Origin: Solibacteraceae bacterium
Lineage (GTDB): Bacteria > Acidobacteriota > Terriglobia > Bryobacterales > Bryobacteraceae
NCBI GenBank assembly: GCA_026984795.1
Contig: JALSRK010000051.1
Span: forward strand, 62,001-126,000
Length of the DNA: 64,000 nucleotides
Direction: 5' to 3'
Numbering within the stretch: position 1 is the stretch's first letter; each line of letters begins with the position of its first letter. A program made the translations under genes and the position numbers. The notes under the pieces were generated by a model. That model searched no databases and was not told the origin of the DNA. It saw only the letters and a program-made list of their open reading frames with translations. Shown piece by piece: positions 55,029 through 63,775 of this stretch.

Positions 55029-55556
55029 ATGGAGCAAAAGAGCTTGTTTCCCGATCCGGATTCTGAGTTGGCTGCACGCCTCGCCCGGGGTGAGCCGCCG
55101 CCGGGCGAGCGCCACATCTTCACCGTCGGGCACTCGACCCGGCCGGCGGAAGAGTTTGTGGCGCTGCTCGAGCGTTTCGGCATTCGCCGGGTGGTAGACA
55201 TCCGGCACTTTCCCAAGAGCCGCCACAACCCCCAGTTCGACCGGGAGGCACTCCAAAAGTTGCTGGCAGAGCGCGGTATCCAGTACCTCTGGTTGGAAGA
55301 ACTGGGCGGCTACCGCCGGGGCGGGTATCTCGCCTACATGGGGACCGGGGCGTTCCGGTGGGGCATTGATCGGCTGGAACGGCTCGCAGGAGAAGCGCGG
55401 ACCGCCTACATGTGCGCGGAACTGAAATGGTGGCGCTGCCATCGCCGGCGTGTCTCTGACGTGCTGGAGAGCCGAGGCTGGACGGTGATCCACATCATGG
55501 CGCCGGACCGGGTGGAACTGCACCGGCACAAAGAAAATAAGATCAAGTGTGACTGA
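55029..55556 (+). CDS. DUF488 domain protein
   Basis: A 175-residue protein of the DUF488 family: TVGHSTRPAEEFVALL, VVDIRHFPKSRHNPQF, YLWLEELGGYR and the Cys/Trp-rich MCAELKWWRCHRRRVSD are all typical. The reaction is unknown. ATG 55029 follows GGAAGG at a good distance; a GTG at 55002 is possible but its AGGAGG abuts the start. It lies divergent from the GTPase gene and is followed by an esterase with its own ribosome binding site. Confidence 0.85.
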   Translation: MEQKSLFPDPDSELAARLARGEPPPGERHIFTVGHSTRPAEEFVALLERFGIRRVVDIRHFPKSRHNPQFDREALQKLLAERGIQYLWLEELGGYRRGGYLAYMGTGAFRWGIDRLERLAGEARTAYMCAELKWWRCHRRRVSDVLESRGWTVIHIMAPDRVELHRHKENKIKCD

Positions 55557-55583
55557 CTCTCCCCAAGGAGGACCGATTCGAGG

Positions 55584-56504
55584 ATGACGAGCTGGAAATC
55601 GTGGTTGCGGGTGGGCGCTGTTCTCACCGTTGTGGCGGTCGGCGCATATGCCCAGCGAGGCTATCCGCCTAACCTGCCGGACGCGCGGGTGGAGACCTAC
55701 AAGCGGGTGGACGGTGTGGAACTCAAGATGTGGATCTACCAGCCCGAGAACCATCGGCCCGAAGACCGCCGCCCGGCGATCGTCTTCTTCTTCGGCGGCG
55801 GCTGGAGGGGCGGCACCCCGGCGCAGTTCGCTCCTCAGGCGCGCTACCTGGCCTCCCGCGGGATGGTCGCGTTCCTGGCCGACTATCGCGTGGCCTCGCG
55901 GCATGGGGCGAAGGTCACCGATTGTGTGGAGGACGCGAAGTCGGCAGTGCGATGGATCCGCGCGCACGCCGCGCGCCTGGGCATCGATCCGGACCGGATT
56001 GCGGCTGCGGGCGGCTCGGCCGGCGGACACCTGGCGGCGGCCACAGCCATCGTGCCGGACCTCGAAGCCAAGGGCGAAGACCAGCGCGTCAGCTCGGCCC
56101 CGAACGCCCTGGTGCTGTTCAATCCGGTCCTCGTCCTCGCCCCCGTCGAAGGGGGGCCGGAATGGCCAAAAGAGAAGGCCGAGATGCTGCGCGAGCGGGC
56201 CGGCGGCGATCCCACCCTCGTTTCGCCCTACCACCACCTGAGGAAAGGCCTGCCGCCGGCGATCATCTTTCACGGCAAAGCGGACAAGACCGTGCCTTAC
56301 GAGACCGCCGAGTTCTTCTGCCGGAAAATGAAGAGCCTGGGCAATCGCTGCGAGCTGGTGGGCTACAACGGCGCCGACCACGGCTTCTTCAACTACGGCC
56401 GGGGGGATGGAACGGCCTACTTCGACACCCTCCGCCGCACGGACCGGTTCTTGGCTTCCCTCGGCTGGCTGAAGGGCGAGCCTACCCTGCCCGAATCACC
56501 CTGA
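55584..56504 (+). CDS. Secreted alpha/beta hydrolase (acetyl esterase/BD-FAE-like)
   Basis: A 306-residue exported esterase. Signal peptide (about residues 1-24, ending AYAQ), oxyanion segment FFGGGWRGG, nucleophile Ser145 in GGSAGG, Asp234 in HGKADKTVP and His266 in GADHGFF form a complete catalytic set. The layout is that of secreted esterases that deacetylate plant polysaccharides or other esters. AAGGAGG is upstream of the ATG, though somewhat far (about 14 nt). Convergent with the GIY-YIG gene, with a 23-bp overlap. Confidence 0.9.
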   Translation: MTSWKSWLRVGAVLTVVAVGAYAQRGYPPNLPDARVETYKRVDGVELKMWIYQPENHRPEDRRPAIVFFFGGGWRGGTPAQFAPQARYLASRGMVAFLADYRVASRHGAKVTDCVEDAKSAVRWIRAHAARLGIDPDRIAAAGGSAGGHLAAATAIVPDLEAKGEDQRVSSAPNALVLFNPVLVLAPVEGGPEWPKEKAEMLRERAGGDPTLVSPYHHLRKGLPPAIIFHGKADKTVPYETAEFFCRKMKSLGNRCELVGYNGADHGFFNYGRGDGTAYFDTLRRTDRFLASLGWLKGEPTLPESP

Positions 56505-56946
56505 GCGGCGGGTGGCCCGGCGAAACGCGTCGGAGGCGCCTGAGGAGAGCGCGCGCCGCCGGCTTGCGCCGGAACCAGACGAGGTGCGCGGGGCACCGGC
56601 AGTCCGAGGAACCGAAACCCATTAGGGGAACGCAAGCGCCGCGCAACGCCGCGGCCGCCGCGGCCCACTCGCACTCGCTCCCGGCGCTGCCGGTTGCGAA
56701 CCACACTTCCACCACCTTGGCCGCGCCTCGCAGATAATCGACGTGCCAGCGGCGCGGACCCGTCCCGGCCCGGTGGCGCTCGAGCCGTGCCGCGAGGCCG
56801 CCGGGGCCGCGGGCGCTGCCGATGTAGAGGGCGTAGCCGGCGGGAGCCTCGAGCGTTCCGAGTCTGCCGATCCGGCGGCGGACGGGCCGCGGCGCGGCGA
56901 ACAAGACGGCGTAGGTTCCCGGCAGGGGCGGCGGTTCGGGCTTCAT
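56482..56946 (-). CDS. GIY-YIG nuclease family protein (DUF123 type)
   Basis: A 154-residue protein. GTYAVLF and YALYIGSARGPGGLAARLERH form the two halves of the GIY-YIG core; 'RRWHVDYLRGAAKVVEVWFATGSAGSECEWA' is the DUF123 pattern (Cys and Glu conserved), and SSDCRCPAHLV follows. Such proteins are related to DNA-cleaving GIY-YIG enzymes, but DUF123 stand-alone proteins are uncharacterised. Its start overlaps the tyrS stop by 4 bp (ATGA type), so it is cotranscribed with tyrS. Confidence 0.85.
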   Translation of the reverse strand: MKPEPPPLPGTYAVLFAAPRPVRRRIGRLGTLEAPAGYALYIGSARGPGGLAARLERHRAGTGPRRWHVDYLRGAAKVVEVWFATGSAGSECEWAAAAAALRGACVPLMGFGSSDCRCPAHLVWFRRKPAARALLRRLRRVSPGHPPLRVIRAG

Positions 56947-58223
56947 CCGGCGGCGACCCGGACCAGGAAGTAGTTCTTCTTGCCTGAGCGTAAGACGAGA
57001 ACGGACTCCGAGGCGAGGTCCTTGTCGCTCACCACCGCCCGCTCGTCGGCGACGCGCCGGTTGTTGACGTAGACGCCGCCACCCTTGATGGCCCGGTTGG
57101 CTTCCCCCTTCGAGCGGCAGGCGCCGGCGCGCACCAGCAGGTCCGTGAGGCGCATGCCCGCGGCGAGTTCGGTCTTGGGAATCTCCACCGAAGGGACGTC
57201 GGCGAAGATCTCCAGCAGATCACGGTCCGAGAGGCCGGTGATCTCTTTGCCGAAGAGCACCTCCGAAGCCCGGACGGCCGCTCGAAGCCCTTCGTCGCCG
57301 TGCACCAGCCGGGTCATCTCCTCGGCCAGGCGGCGGTGGGGAATACGGCGTTCCGGGGCCTGTTCGTGCTCGGCGGCCAGGGCTTCGATCTCATCGAGCG
57401 GCAGGAAGGAAAAGAGCTTGAGGTAGCGGATGACGTCCCGGTCGTCGGTCCGGATCCAGAACTGGTAGAACTGGTACGGACTGGTGCGGTCCGGGTCCAG
57501 CCAGACGGCGTTGCCGGCGCTCTTGCCGAACTTCTCGCCGCCGGCGGTGGTAAGCAGCGGGAAGGTGATGCCGAAGACCTCGGCGCCGTGGACTTTGCGC
57601 ACCAGATCGACGCCGGCCGTGATGTTTCCCCACTGATCGTTGCCCCCGCCTTGGATCCGGCAACCGTAGCGCTCGTAGAGCTGCAGGAAGTCCCAGGCCT
57701 GCAGCAGCATGTAGCTGAACTCGGTGTAGGAGATGCCGTGCTCGCGGTCGGCCAGCCGGCGCCGGACGCTCTCCTTGGCGATCATGTAGTTGACCGTGAA
57801 GTGCTTGCCGACGGTGCGGAGCCACTCCAGATAGCTGATGGAGGCGGTCCAGTCGGCGTTGTTGGTCATCAGGGCCGCGTTGTCGCCTTCGAAACTGACG
57901 AAGCGGGCGAGCTGGGCGCGGATGGCCTCGGCGTTGCGGGCGACGTCTTCGGGCGTGAGGAGCTGGCGTTCCGTGTCCTTGCCGCTGGGGTCGCCGATCA
58001 TGCCCGTGGCTCCGCCGATGACGATGATCGGGCGGTGGCCGGCCCGCTGGAATCGCGCCAGGGTGACGGCGGGCAGCAGGTGGCCGGCATGGAGGCTGTC
58101 GGCGGTGGGATCGAAGCCGATGTAGATGGACGCGCCGGCTTGTGAAAGGAGCCCCCGGAGGCCGGCCTCGTTGGTCAACTGTTCGATGACACCGCGGGCC
58201 GCGAGTTCGTCCAGTAAGTTCAT
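56943..58223 (-). CDS. tyrS: Tyrosyl-tRNA synthetase
   Basis: A 426-residue class I synthetase charging tRNA-Tyr. IGFDPTADSLHAGHL (the HIGH-type motif), the Tyr-binding loop GGATGMIGDPSGKD, YDFLQL-like AWDFLQLYERYGC, and KFGKS (KMSKS type, about residue 240) are present, with a C-terminal S4 RNA-binding domain (DLLVRAGACRSKGEANRAIKGG). ATG 58223 is chosen by family length and start; the open frame to 58547 is artefactual. A TAGAAT hexamer about 50 bp upstream may be its -10. First gene of a tyrS plus GIY-YIG operon. Confidence 0.97.
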   Translation of the reverse strand: MNLLDELAARGVIEQLTNEAGLRGLLSQAGASIYIGFDPTADSLHAGHLLPAVTLARFQRAGHRPIIVIGGATGMIGDPSGKDTERQLLTPEDVARNAEAIRAQLARFVSFEGDNAALMTNNADWTASISYLEWLRTVGKHFTVNYMIAKESVRRRLADREHGISYTEFSYMLLQAWDFLQLYERYGCRIQGGGNDQWGNITAGVDLVRKVHGAEVFGITFPLLTTAGGEKFGKSAGNAVWLDPDRTSPYQFYQFWIRTDDRDVIRYLKLFSFLPLDEIEALAAEHEQAPERRIPHRRLAEEMTRLVHGDEGLRAAVRASEVLFGKEITGLSDRDLLEIFADVPSVEIPKTELAAGMRLTDLLVRAGACRSKGEANRAIKGGGVYVNNRRVADERAVVSDKDLASESVLVLRSGKKNYFLVRVAAG

Positions 58224-58533
58224 AGTTTTCACTGTGGCGCCCGGCTGGGGAAAGCGAAGCGGGAGCATGTAACCCCTAATTCTAACTGACCGGGTGCGGC
58301 GTGCGGCGCCCGGGTCCTCGCCGCGCGGCGCTCGCGGACCGAGCTGCTTCCGCGAGTGCCTGATCGAGCGTCGCCGAACCCAACCGCCGGCTGCGGCACA
58401 CCGCCCCCCCCAACGGCTGGGACGGGCTCCGCTGCCGGGTCTGAAAGGGGCCCGGGCAAGCTTCGCCGGCCACGTGTTGGGCTTGGCGGGCGTGGGCGGG
58501 TAGGGTACAATACGTAGTGAGAGAGCACCACGG
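58224..58533. other. Intergenic region between tyrS and tRNA-Cys
   Basis: About 310 bp with no supported gene; open frames here are Arg/Pro-rich artefacts of high GC. It holds the tyrS 5' leader on one side and the tRNA-Cys promoter on the other. No T-box-like pairing to a specifier codon was recognised. Confidence 0.5.
58483..58511 (+). promoter_or_regulatory. Promoter of tRNA-Cys
   Basis: TTGGCG (58483-58488) and TACAAT (58506-58511) are separated by 17 bp. The predicted start, about 58518, lies some 16 nt before the mature tRNA 5' end. Confidence 0.65.
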
Positions 58534-58608
<75 letters not shown>

Positions 58609-58965
58609 ACCCAGCCTGAAGCCCGCTTCTCGCTGTGCCAGCGTAGAGTATCCGTAAGAGCGGTGTCTCCAAAACGTTCCGACGGGCCGCTGTTTGACCA
58701 CGTCTTGCGGCTTCCGGTGCGCCACCACTTACCGCATCTCCGACCTTGCCGCCCTATCCGAGTGGCAGGCCGGTGTCGCCGAAAAAACCACCGGTTCGGA
58801 AGTTGATTCTCACTCACCCGACTGACCGGCCTGAGTGCGGTTCACGGGTCCACCTTCGTGCGCTTCCTCATTCCTTGGAACTGCCTTCTCGGGCCGTGGA
58901 GCCCCGAGGGATCCCGCAGCGGTTCGGTATCGGGGGGACTGCGGTGATAGAATGCGGCAATCGCT
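58609..58965. other. Intergenic region between tRNA-Cys and an MFS gene
   Basis: About 360 bp without a recognisable gene, repeat or terminator. Only the extended -10 TGATAGAAT (58945-58953) just before the MFS start codon stands out. Confidence 0.5.
58945..58953 (+). promoter_or_regulatory. Extended -10 of the MFS gene at 58966
   Basis: TGATAGAAT fits the TGn extended -10 pattern and ends 12 nt before the ATG; the 12-nt gap GCGGCAATCGCT has no Shine-Dalgarno. Confidence 0.5.
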
Positions 58966-60249
58966 ATGGCTGCGGTGCGAAAGATCAAGAACCTGAAGTG
59001 GTGGATCTGTACCTTATTATTCCTGGCCACTCTGGTGAACTATCTCGATCGGCAGACCCTGGCTGTGGCCACCCCCGAGATTGCCCGCGAGTTCGCTCTG
59101 AACAACCAGGACGTGGCCCTGATCAACAACGCGTTCACCGCCGCGTATACGATCGGACAGCTCCTGATGGGCCGTTTCGTGGACATCCTGGGCACCAAAG
59201 TTGGTTTCGCTTTCATCATGGTTTTCTGGTCCGCGGCCGGCCTGCTGTGCTCGACATCGCGGGGGGCGCTGAGTCTCAGCGTCTACCGCTTTCTCCTTGG
59301 CCTGGGAGAAGCGGGGAACTGGCCGGTGAGCGTGAAAGCGGTGTCGGAATGGTTCCCTGCCAAGAGTCGCAGCATCGGCGTGGCGTATTTTTCCAGCGGC
59401 TCCGGCGTCGGGGCCATGTTAGCGCCGATTATCATCGCTCAGGTCATCATCTGGGGTGGCTGGCGGGTGTCGTTCATCGTGATCGGAACGCTGGGATTCC
59501 TGTGGTTGCCGTTGTGGTGGTGGTTTTACCGCTCTCCCGGCGAGCATCCGTGGATCAGCGACGAAGAGTTGCAGGAGATCGAAGCCGAGAAGGGCGCGGC
59601 TCCGACGAAGGGCGCGGTGGGTGTCACGGCGATGCTGCGGGAGTGGGCGGCACTGCTCAAGTACCGCCAGATTTGGGGCGTGTTCCTGATCCGCTTTTTT
59701 TCGGACTCGATTCTATGGTTTTACATTCAGTGGCTGCCGAAGTACTTCGCCGATGAACGTGGCTACTCGATGCAGGAGATCCGCGACAAGCTCTGGATCG
59801 TCTTCCTGCCGACGATCTTCGCGGTGATGCTGGGCGGGGCGGCGTCCAGTTGGCTGATCCGGCGCGGCTGGAGCGTGGACCGCAGCCGGAAGACGGTGAT
59901 GCTCGTCACCGGGCTGCTGATGCTGTCGTCGATGCCGGTGGGTGTGGTGGAGAGCGACCTCGTGGCGCTGCTACTGTCATCGACGGCGCTGTTGGCCTTC
60001 TACGCCTACTCGGTGAACACACTGACGCTGCCGGCCGATCTGGTGCCCTCGCGCCTGGTGGCGAGCGTGAGCGGACTGTCAGGCATGGGAGCGGGGATCG
60101 GCAGCGTCTGTTTTACGTTCGCCGTGGGCCGTATCGCCGACTCCTTCTCGTTCACGCCGGTATTCTTTCTCGTGGGACTTCTGCCGCTGCTATCGCTGGT
60201 GATGCTGTTCTTCGTCACGGGGCGGATTCACCGGGTGATCGAAGAGTGA
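58966..60249 (+). CDS. MFS transporter, ACS family (hexuronate transporter-like)
   Basis: A 427-residue, 12-helix carrier. 'VNYLDRQTLAVATPEIAREF' and the loop motif 'GRFVDILGTKVGF', then 'RFLLGLGEAGNWPVSVKAVSEWFPAKSRSIGVA', match the ExuT-like branch of ACS transporters for hexuronates and related sugar acids. No catabolic gene for uronic acids is adjacent. It converges with the kinase gene. The start seems to be leaderless or nearly so. Confidence 0.92.
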   Translation: MAAVRKIKNLKWWICTLLFLATLVNYLDRQTLAVATPEIAREFALNNQDVALINNAFTAAYTIGQLLMGRFVDILGTKVGFAFIMVFWSAAGLLCSTSRGALSLSVYRFLLGLGEAGNWPVSVKAVSEWFPAKSRSIGVAYFSSGSGVGAMLAPIIIAQVIIWGGWRVSFIVIGTLGFLWLPLWWWFYRSPGEHPWISDEELQEIEAEKGAAPTKGAVGVTAMLREWAALLKYRQIWGVFLIRFFSDSILWFYIQWLPKYFADERGYSMQEIRDKLWIVFLPTIFAVMLGGAASSWLIRRGWSVDRSRKTVMLVTGLLMLSSMPVGVVESDLVALLLSSTALLAFYAYSVNTLTLPADLVPSRLVASVSGLSGMGAGIGSVCFTFAVGRIADSFSFTPVFFLVGLLPLLSLVMLFFVTGRIHRVIEE

Positions 60250-60286
60250 AGGTCCAGTGCCGGCAGGCCCGAACCGGACTCTCTTC

Positions 60287-62539
60287 TCAGCGGAAGGCGC
60301 CCAAGAGGCGGCGGAAGAGGCCGCGTTTTTTTTGCTTGCTCGCTTGGGCCCGCGCTACGGCAACCCGTTTCCGGATCTCTTCCGGCTCTACTTTTTCGAG
60401 GACGGCGGCGAGGGCAGGCTGGTTCAGCCTCCAGACTGTGATGCCCCCTCTGGCATCGAGCGCCGCCACCCGGTGGGCGTCTTCGGAGATGGCGACCGCG
60501 ATGACTTCGGCGGGTACGGCCTGCAAGGCGATCTGGGCGCCGGAAAGCGGTTCCCAGACGCTGACGGTGCGGCCCGCCGCGGCCGCCGCGACGCAGCGGC
60601 CAGTGGGTGGGCAAGCGAGGTCATGAAACGTCGCTTTTGTTTCGACGGCCCCGACTGGGAGCCGCGCCGGGAGGAACCACAACCAGCAACCTTTATCCCC
60701 CGCCGCCGCCAGCAGTCCTCCTTGGGCACGGATCTCGACGGTTCCATTGTTTCCTGCGGGGAACAGCATCCTCAGCGGCTTGTTGCGCCGGGTTCCCCAG
60801 ACCAGCAACTGGCCCGGCGTGGCGGCGACCACGTGGCCGGAACGCGGTTCGTAGGCAATCGAGACGGCCGGTTTTCGCGGTGTCCTCCACTTGGCGCGGA
60901 GCAGACGGAAGCCGGAGGGTTCACGGCGCCACATCCGGATGCTGCGGTCGCGGAAAGCGGCGACGAGGGTTTTCCCCGCCGGGTCCAGATCCAGGGCCGT
61001 AACAGGCGAGGTCAGCGCGATCGTCGCAACTTCTCGCCGCTCCGGGAGGTTCCAGATACGGATCGCCCCGGCGAAGTCGCCGCTCACGAGCCACTTGCCG
61101 GTGGCGGCGAGGGCGACCGCCGTCACTGGAGCATTCGCCGCCCCGAGTTCGATCACCGCCCCGGGCTCACTCACTTGGAAGACGTGCACCAGGGGACCGC
61201 CGAAGACCGCGACCCGGCGGCCGCTGCGGTCCAACACCAGATGCTTCCCGTCCGGGGGAGCCGAAAGCGTCCGCTCCTCGATCAAGGCCGGGACGAGCGG
61301 GGGAGGGGGCGCCGGAGGTTCTACCGGTGGTTGGGGAGGCGGTTGGGGTGTCGCTACGGCGAGGACGGAATCACTGGGTTCCTTGGTGGGCGCCGCTTCC
61401 TCGGCCGGCTTGGGCTTCACCGAAGCCATTGCTTTCCTCTTCGGGCGCCGGCGCGCACGGGGCCTGGGCGGCTTCTCGGGCTCTGGCGGGGGTGGAGTCT
61501 TTTCGTAAGCGAAATCCGGGGGAGGGACATCGATCCGTACCAGTGGAGGCGGAGGAACCGGTGGGGCCTTGACCCCCGGCCAGCGCGATAGGCTAACCGT
61601 GGCGGTGGTTAGGATCCCCGCCAGGGTGGCGGCGATGGCCGTCCACACTTGCTTGCGGAGCCTTCTCCGGGTGACGGCGGGGGCCGATGCTTCCACACGC
61701 ACCTTTGCTGCTCGGCGCGGCACTTTTTCCAGCATGCGCCGGAATTCGCCGGCTGACTGAATGCGCTGTTCCGGGTTCTTGCGCAAGGCCGCCAGCACCA
61801 GGTCGTTCAGCATGGGCGGCAGATCCTCGACATATTGGGACGGCGGCTCCGGCATGTGCTCGACGTGGGCTTTCATCAGCTCGAAGTCGCTCTGGGCGGT
61901 GAAGGGCGGCTGCCCGGTGACCATCTCATAGATGACTGCCCCCAGCGAGTAGAGGTCGCTTTGAGGCCCGATGTCACTGCGGGCGAGCACCTGCTCCGGG
62001 GAGACATACCAGAGCGAGCCCAGGACCGCGGTCGTTCGTGTGCTCTGTCCGTGAGCCCCCACCAGCGTTTTGGCAAGGCCGAAGTCGGTCAGCTTGACGG
62101 TGCCGTCTTTCGTCACCAGGATGTTCTCTGGTTTGATGTCCCGGTGGATCATTCCTTGCTCGTGCGCATAAGCGAGCCCGTCGAGCGCCTGGTGTGCGAT
62201 CTCGAGGACCGTGTCGAGTTTCAGTGGGCCGGATTTCAGAATCTCCCGAAGGTTGCGCCCTTCGACGTACTCCATCGCCATTGCCAGGCGTTCGGAAACT
62301 CGAAAGGCGTTGTACACGGCGGCGATGTTGGGATGCTGGAGGCTGGCCTGCAGGCGGATCTCACGCAGGAACCGCTCTTCTTCTTCGGGAGAATAGGCTC
62401 GGCCTGGGTGCAGGATCTTGAGCGCTTCGACACGGCCTGTGAGGCGGTGCCGGACCTGATAGACTTCTCCGGCGGCGCCGGAACCGAGCAGCGCAATGAT
62501 CTCATAGTCGCCCAGACGCGCCCCTTTCGGCCAGGCCAT
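60287..62539 (-). CDS. Ser/Thr protein kinase fused to WD40 repeats
   Basis: A 750-residue membrane protein. The kinase domain (about residues 12-270) is complete: Gly-rich loop GSGAAGEVY (19-27), Lys41, HRDIKPEN catalytic loop and DFG. A single membrane helix (about 305-325) is followed by a Pro/Lys-rich linker (about 330-420) and WD40-type beta-propeller repeats (about 430-700). The kinase is therefore cytoplasmic and the propeller periplasmic, so the propeller may sense an outside ligand or partner. AAAGG precedes the ATG. No phosphatase or substrate gene is adjacent. Confidence 0.9.
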   Translation of the reverse strand: MAWPKGARLGDYEIIALLGSGAAGEVYQVRHRLTGRVEALKILHPGRAYSPEEEERFLREIRLQASLQHPNIAAVYNAFRVSERLAMAMEYVEGRNLREILKSGPLKLDTVLEIAHQALDGLAYAHEQGMIHRDIKPENILVTKDGTVKLTDFGLAKTLVGAHGQSTRTTAVLGSLWYVSPEQVLARSDIGPQSDLYSLGAVIYEMVTGQPPFTAQSDFELMKAHVEHMPEPPSQYVEDLPPMLNDLVLAALRKNPEQRIQSAGEFRRMLEKVPRRAAKVRVEASAPAVTRRRLRKQVWTAIAATLAGILTTATVSLSRWPGVKAPPVPPPPLVRIDVPPPDFAYEKTPPPPEPEKPPRPRARRRPKRKAMASVKPKPAEEAAPTKEPSDSVLAVATPQPPPQPPVEPPAPPPPLVPALIEERTLSAPPDGKHLVLDRSGRRVAVFGGPLVHVFQVSEPGAVIELGAANAPVTAVALAATGKWLVSGDFAGAIRIWNLPERREVATIALTSPVTALDLDPAGKTLVAAFRDRSIRMWRREPSGFRLLRAKWRTPRKPAVSIAYEPRSGHVVAATPGQLLVWGTRRNKPLRMLFPAGNNGTVEIRAQGGLLAAAGDKGCWLWFLPARLPVGAVETKATFHDLACPPTGRCVAAAAAGRTVSVWEPLSGAQIALQAVPAEVIAVAISEDAHRVAALDARGGITVWRLNQPALAAVLEKVEPEEIRKRVAVARAQASKQKKRGLFRRLLGAFR

Positions 62540-62571
62540 AACCTTTTGATCGGCCGGGAGATCGGTTTTGC

Positions 62572-63510
62572 TTAGGTGTTGCGGCCGGCGAGGCCGCCGG
62601 GCGGAGGCGCCGCCGGGGCGGCCAGGCTACGCACTTGCTCGATGAGTAAGTCCAGGAAAGCGCGGGTGGCGCGGCTCAACTGTTTCTTGCGGCGGTGGAT
62701 GATACCCAAAGGACGGTAGAGGCCCGGCGACTTCAGCGGGATTCCAACCAGCTTCTCCTGCGCCAGGTCTTCCTGGATGACCGGCTCAGGCAGCAGGCTC
62801 ACGCCCGAACCCAGGGCTACGGCCTCCTTGATCATCACGACGTTGTCAAAATGCATGACGGTCCGGGGTTCGACGCCGTGGCTGCGAAGGTACCGGCGGA
62901 TCTCCCGGGCGATGGGCAGGTCGTCATCGAAGGCGATGAACTCGCGGCCGTGCAGCTCCCGGGGGTCGAGAAACGTGTTGAACGCCAACGGGTCTTCCGG
63001 CCGCGTGACGACCAGCATGACCTCCTTTCGCCACGGAAGGACCTCCAGCTCGCGGCTCGCCTCCGGATAGCTGACGATGCCCAGATCGGCGGCGTCGGAA
63101 AGCACCGCTTCGTAGACCCGCTCGGGCCGCAGGTATTCGACGTCGAGCTGGACCTCGGGGTAGCGGTGCTGAAACTCCCGCGCCCACTTGGAAACTTCGG
63201 CCAATCCGACCGAGTAGATCGATGCAACCCGAACAATCCCTTCGATGCGGCTGCGAAGGCGCTCAATGGCCGTGTCGAACTCCTCTTTGCGGCGCAGCAC
63301 GTCGCGACAGAACTCAAAGTAGAGACGCCCGGCCGGTGTCAGTTCGATCGGGCGCCGGCTCCGGTCGATCAGCGGGACGCCGAAGAGCCGCTCGAGCTCC
63401 TGAATGTGCTGGCTCGCGGCCGACTGGCTGACCCGGTTCGCTCGGGCGCCTTGGGTGATGCTACGGCGGCTGGCGATGTCCCTGAAGAGTTTCAGGTGGG
63501 CGAGGTCCAC
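62572..63510 (-). CDS. LysR-type transcriptional regulator
   Basis: A 312-residue regulator with GTG start. The N-terminal winged helix-turn-helix (LKLFRDIASRRSITQGARANRVSQSAASQHIQELERLFG, about residues 5-45, shown only by region) is followed by a two-lobe effector domain (about 90-300). Divergent orientation to gltB recalls GltC/gltAB of Bacillus, so it may control glutamate synthase; the effector is unknown. Its promoter TGGTACACT ends 6 nt before the GTG, and a perfect dyad overlaps that promoter. Confidence 0.9.
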   Translation of the reverse strand: MDLAHLKLFRDIASRRSITQGARANRVSQSAASQHIQELERLFGVPLIDRSRRPIELTPAGRLYFEFCRDVLRRKEEFDTAIERLRSRIEGIVRVASIYSVGLAEVSKWAREFQHRYPEVQLDVEYLRPERVYEAVLSDAADLGIVSYPEASRELEVLPWRKEVMLVVTRPEDPLAFNTFLDPRELHGREFIAFDDDLPIAREIRRYLRSHGVEPRTVMHFDNVVMIKEAVALGSGVSLLPEPVIQEDLAQEKLVGIPLKSPGLYRPLGIIHRRKKQLSRATRAFLDLLIEQVRSLAAPAAPPPGGLAGRNT

Positions 63511-63516
63511 ACAGCC

Positions 63517-63525
63517 AGTGTACCA
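63517..63525 (-). promoter_or_regulatory. Extended -10 of the LysR regulator gene
   Basis: On the minus strand TGGTACACT (TGn plus TACACT) ends 6 nt before the GTG start, so transcription would begin at or within the start codon. No -35 resembles the consensus. Confidence 0.5.
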
Positions 63526-63540
63526 TAAGACTCTCTTATG
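63524..63540. promoter_or_regulatory. Perfect dyad, likely LysR-type operator
   Basis: CATAAGA-CTC-TCTTATG is a perfect 7-3-7 inverted repeat that contains the T-N11-A core typical of LysR-type recognition sites (T63526, A63538). It overlaps the extended -10 of the regulator gene and is centred about 66 bp before the predicted gltB transcription start. Confidence 0.75.
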
Positions 63541-63562
63541 CGGACGCCTCTGCCGTATTCTC

Positions 63563-63591
63563 TTGCGCTAATGTAAGGCGCGTGCTATACT
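63563..63591 (+). promoter_or_regulatory. gltB promoter
   Basis: TTGCGC (63563-63568) and TATACT (63586-63591) are separated by 17 bp, a well-formed sigma-70 promoter. Transcription would begin near 63598 and leave a GC-rich leader of about 178 nt with two perfect hairpins (63704-63724; and GGCCGGC/GCCGGCC near 63740-63756). Confidence 0.7.
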
Positions 63592-63775
63592 GCAGGGAGC
63601 CGCGGCGTTGTCGAGCGGTACGCTGCGGCTCGAGTGCGTGGCCGCCTGCGGCGTTTGCGGGAGTCGTTTCCCGGAGCGCACCCACCTGCCCCAGGGGCGG
63701 CCGCCCGGCCCGTTGCGGGCCGGGGGCTTCCAGCACGGAGGCCGGCGCAGCCGGCCGGACAGGACCATTGAGAAT

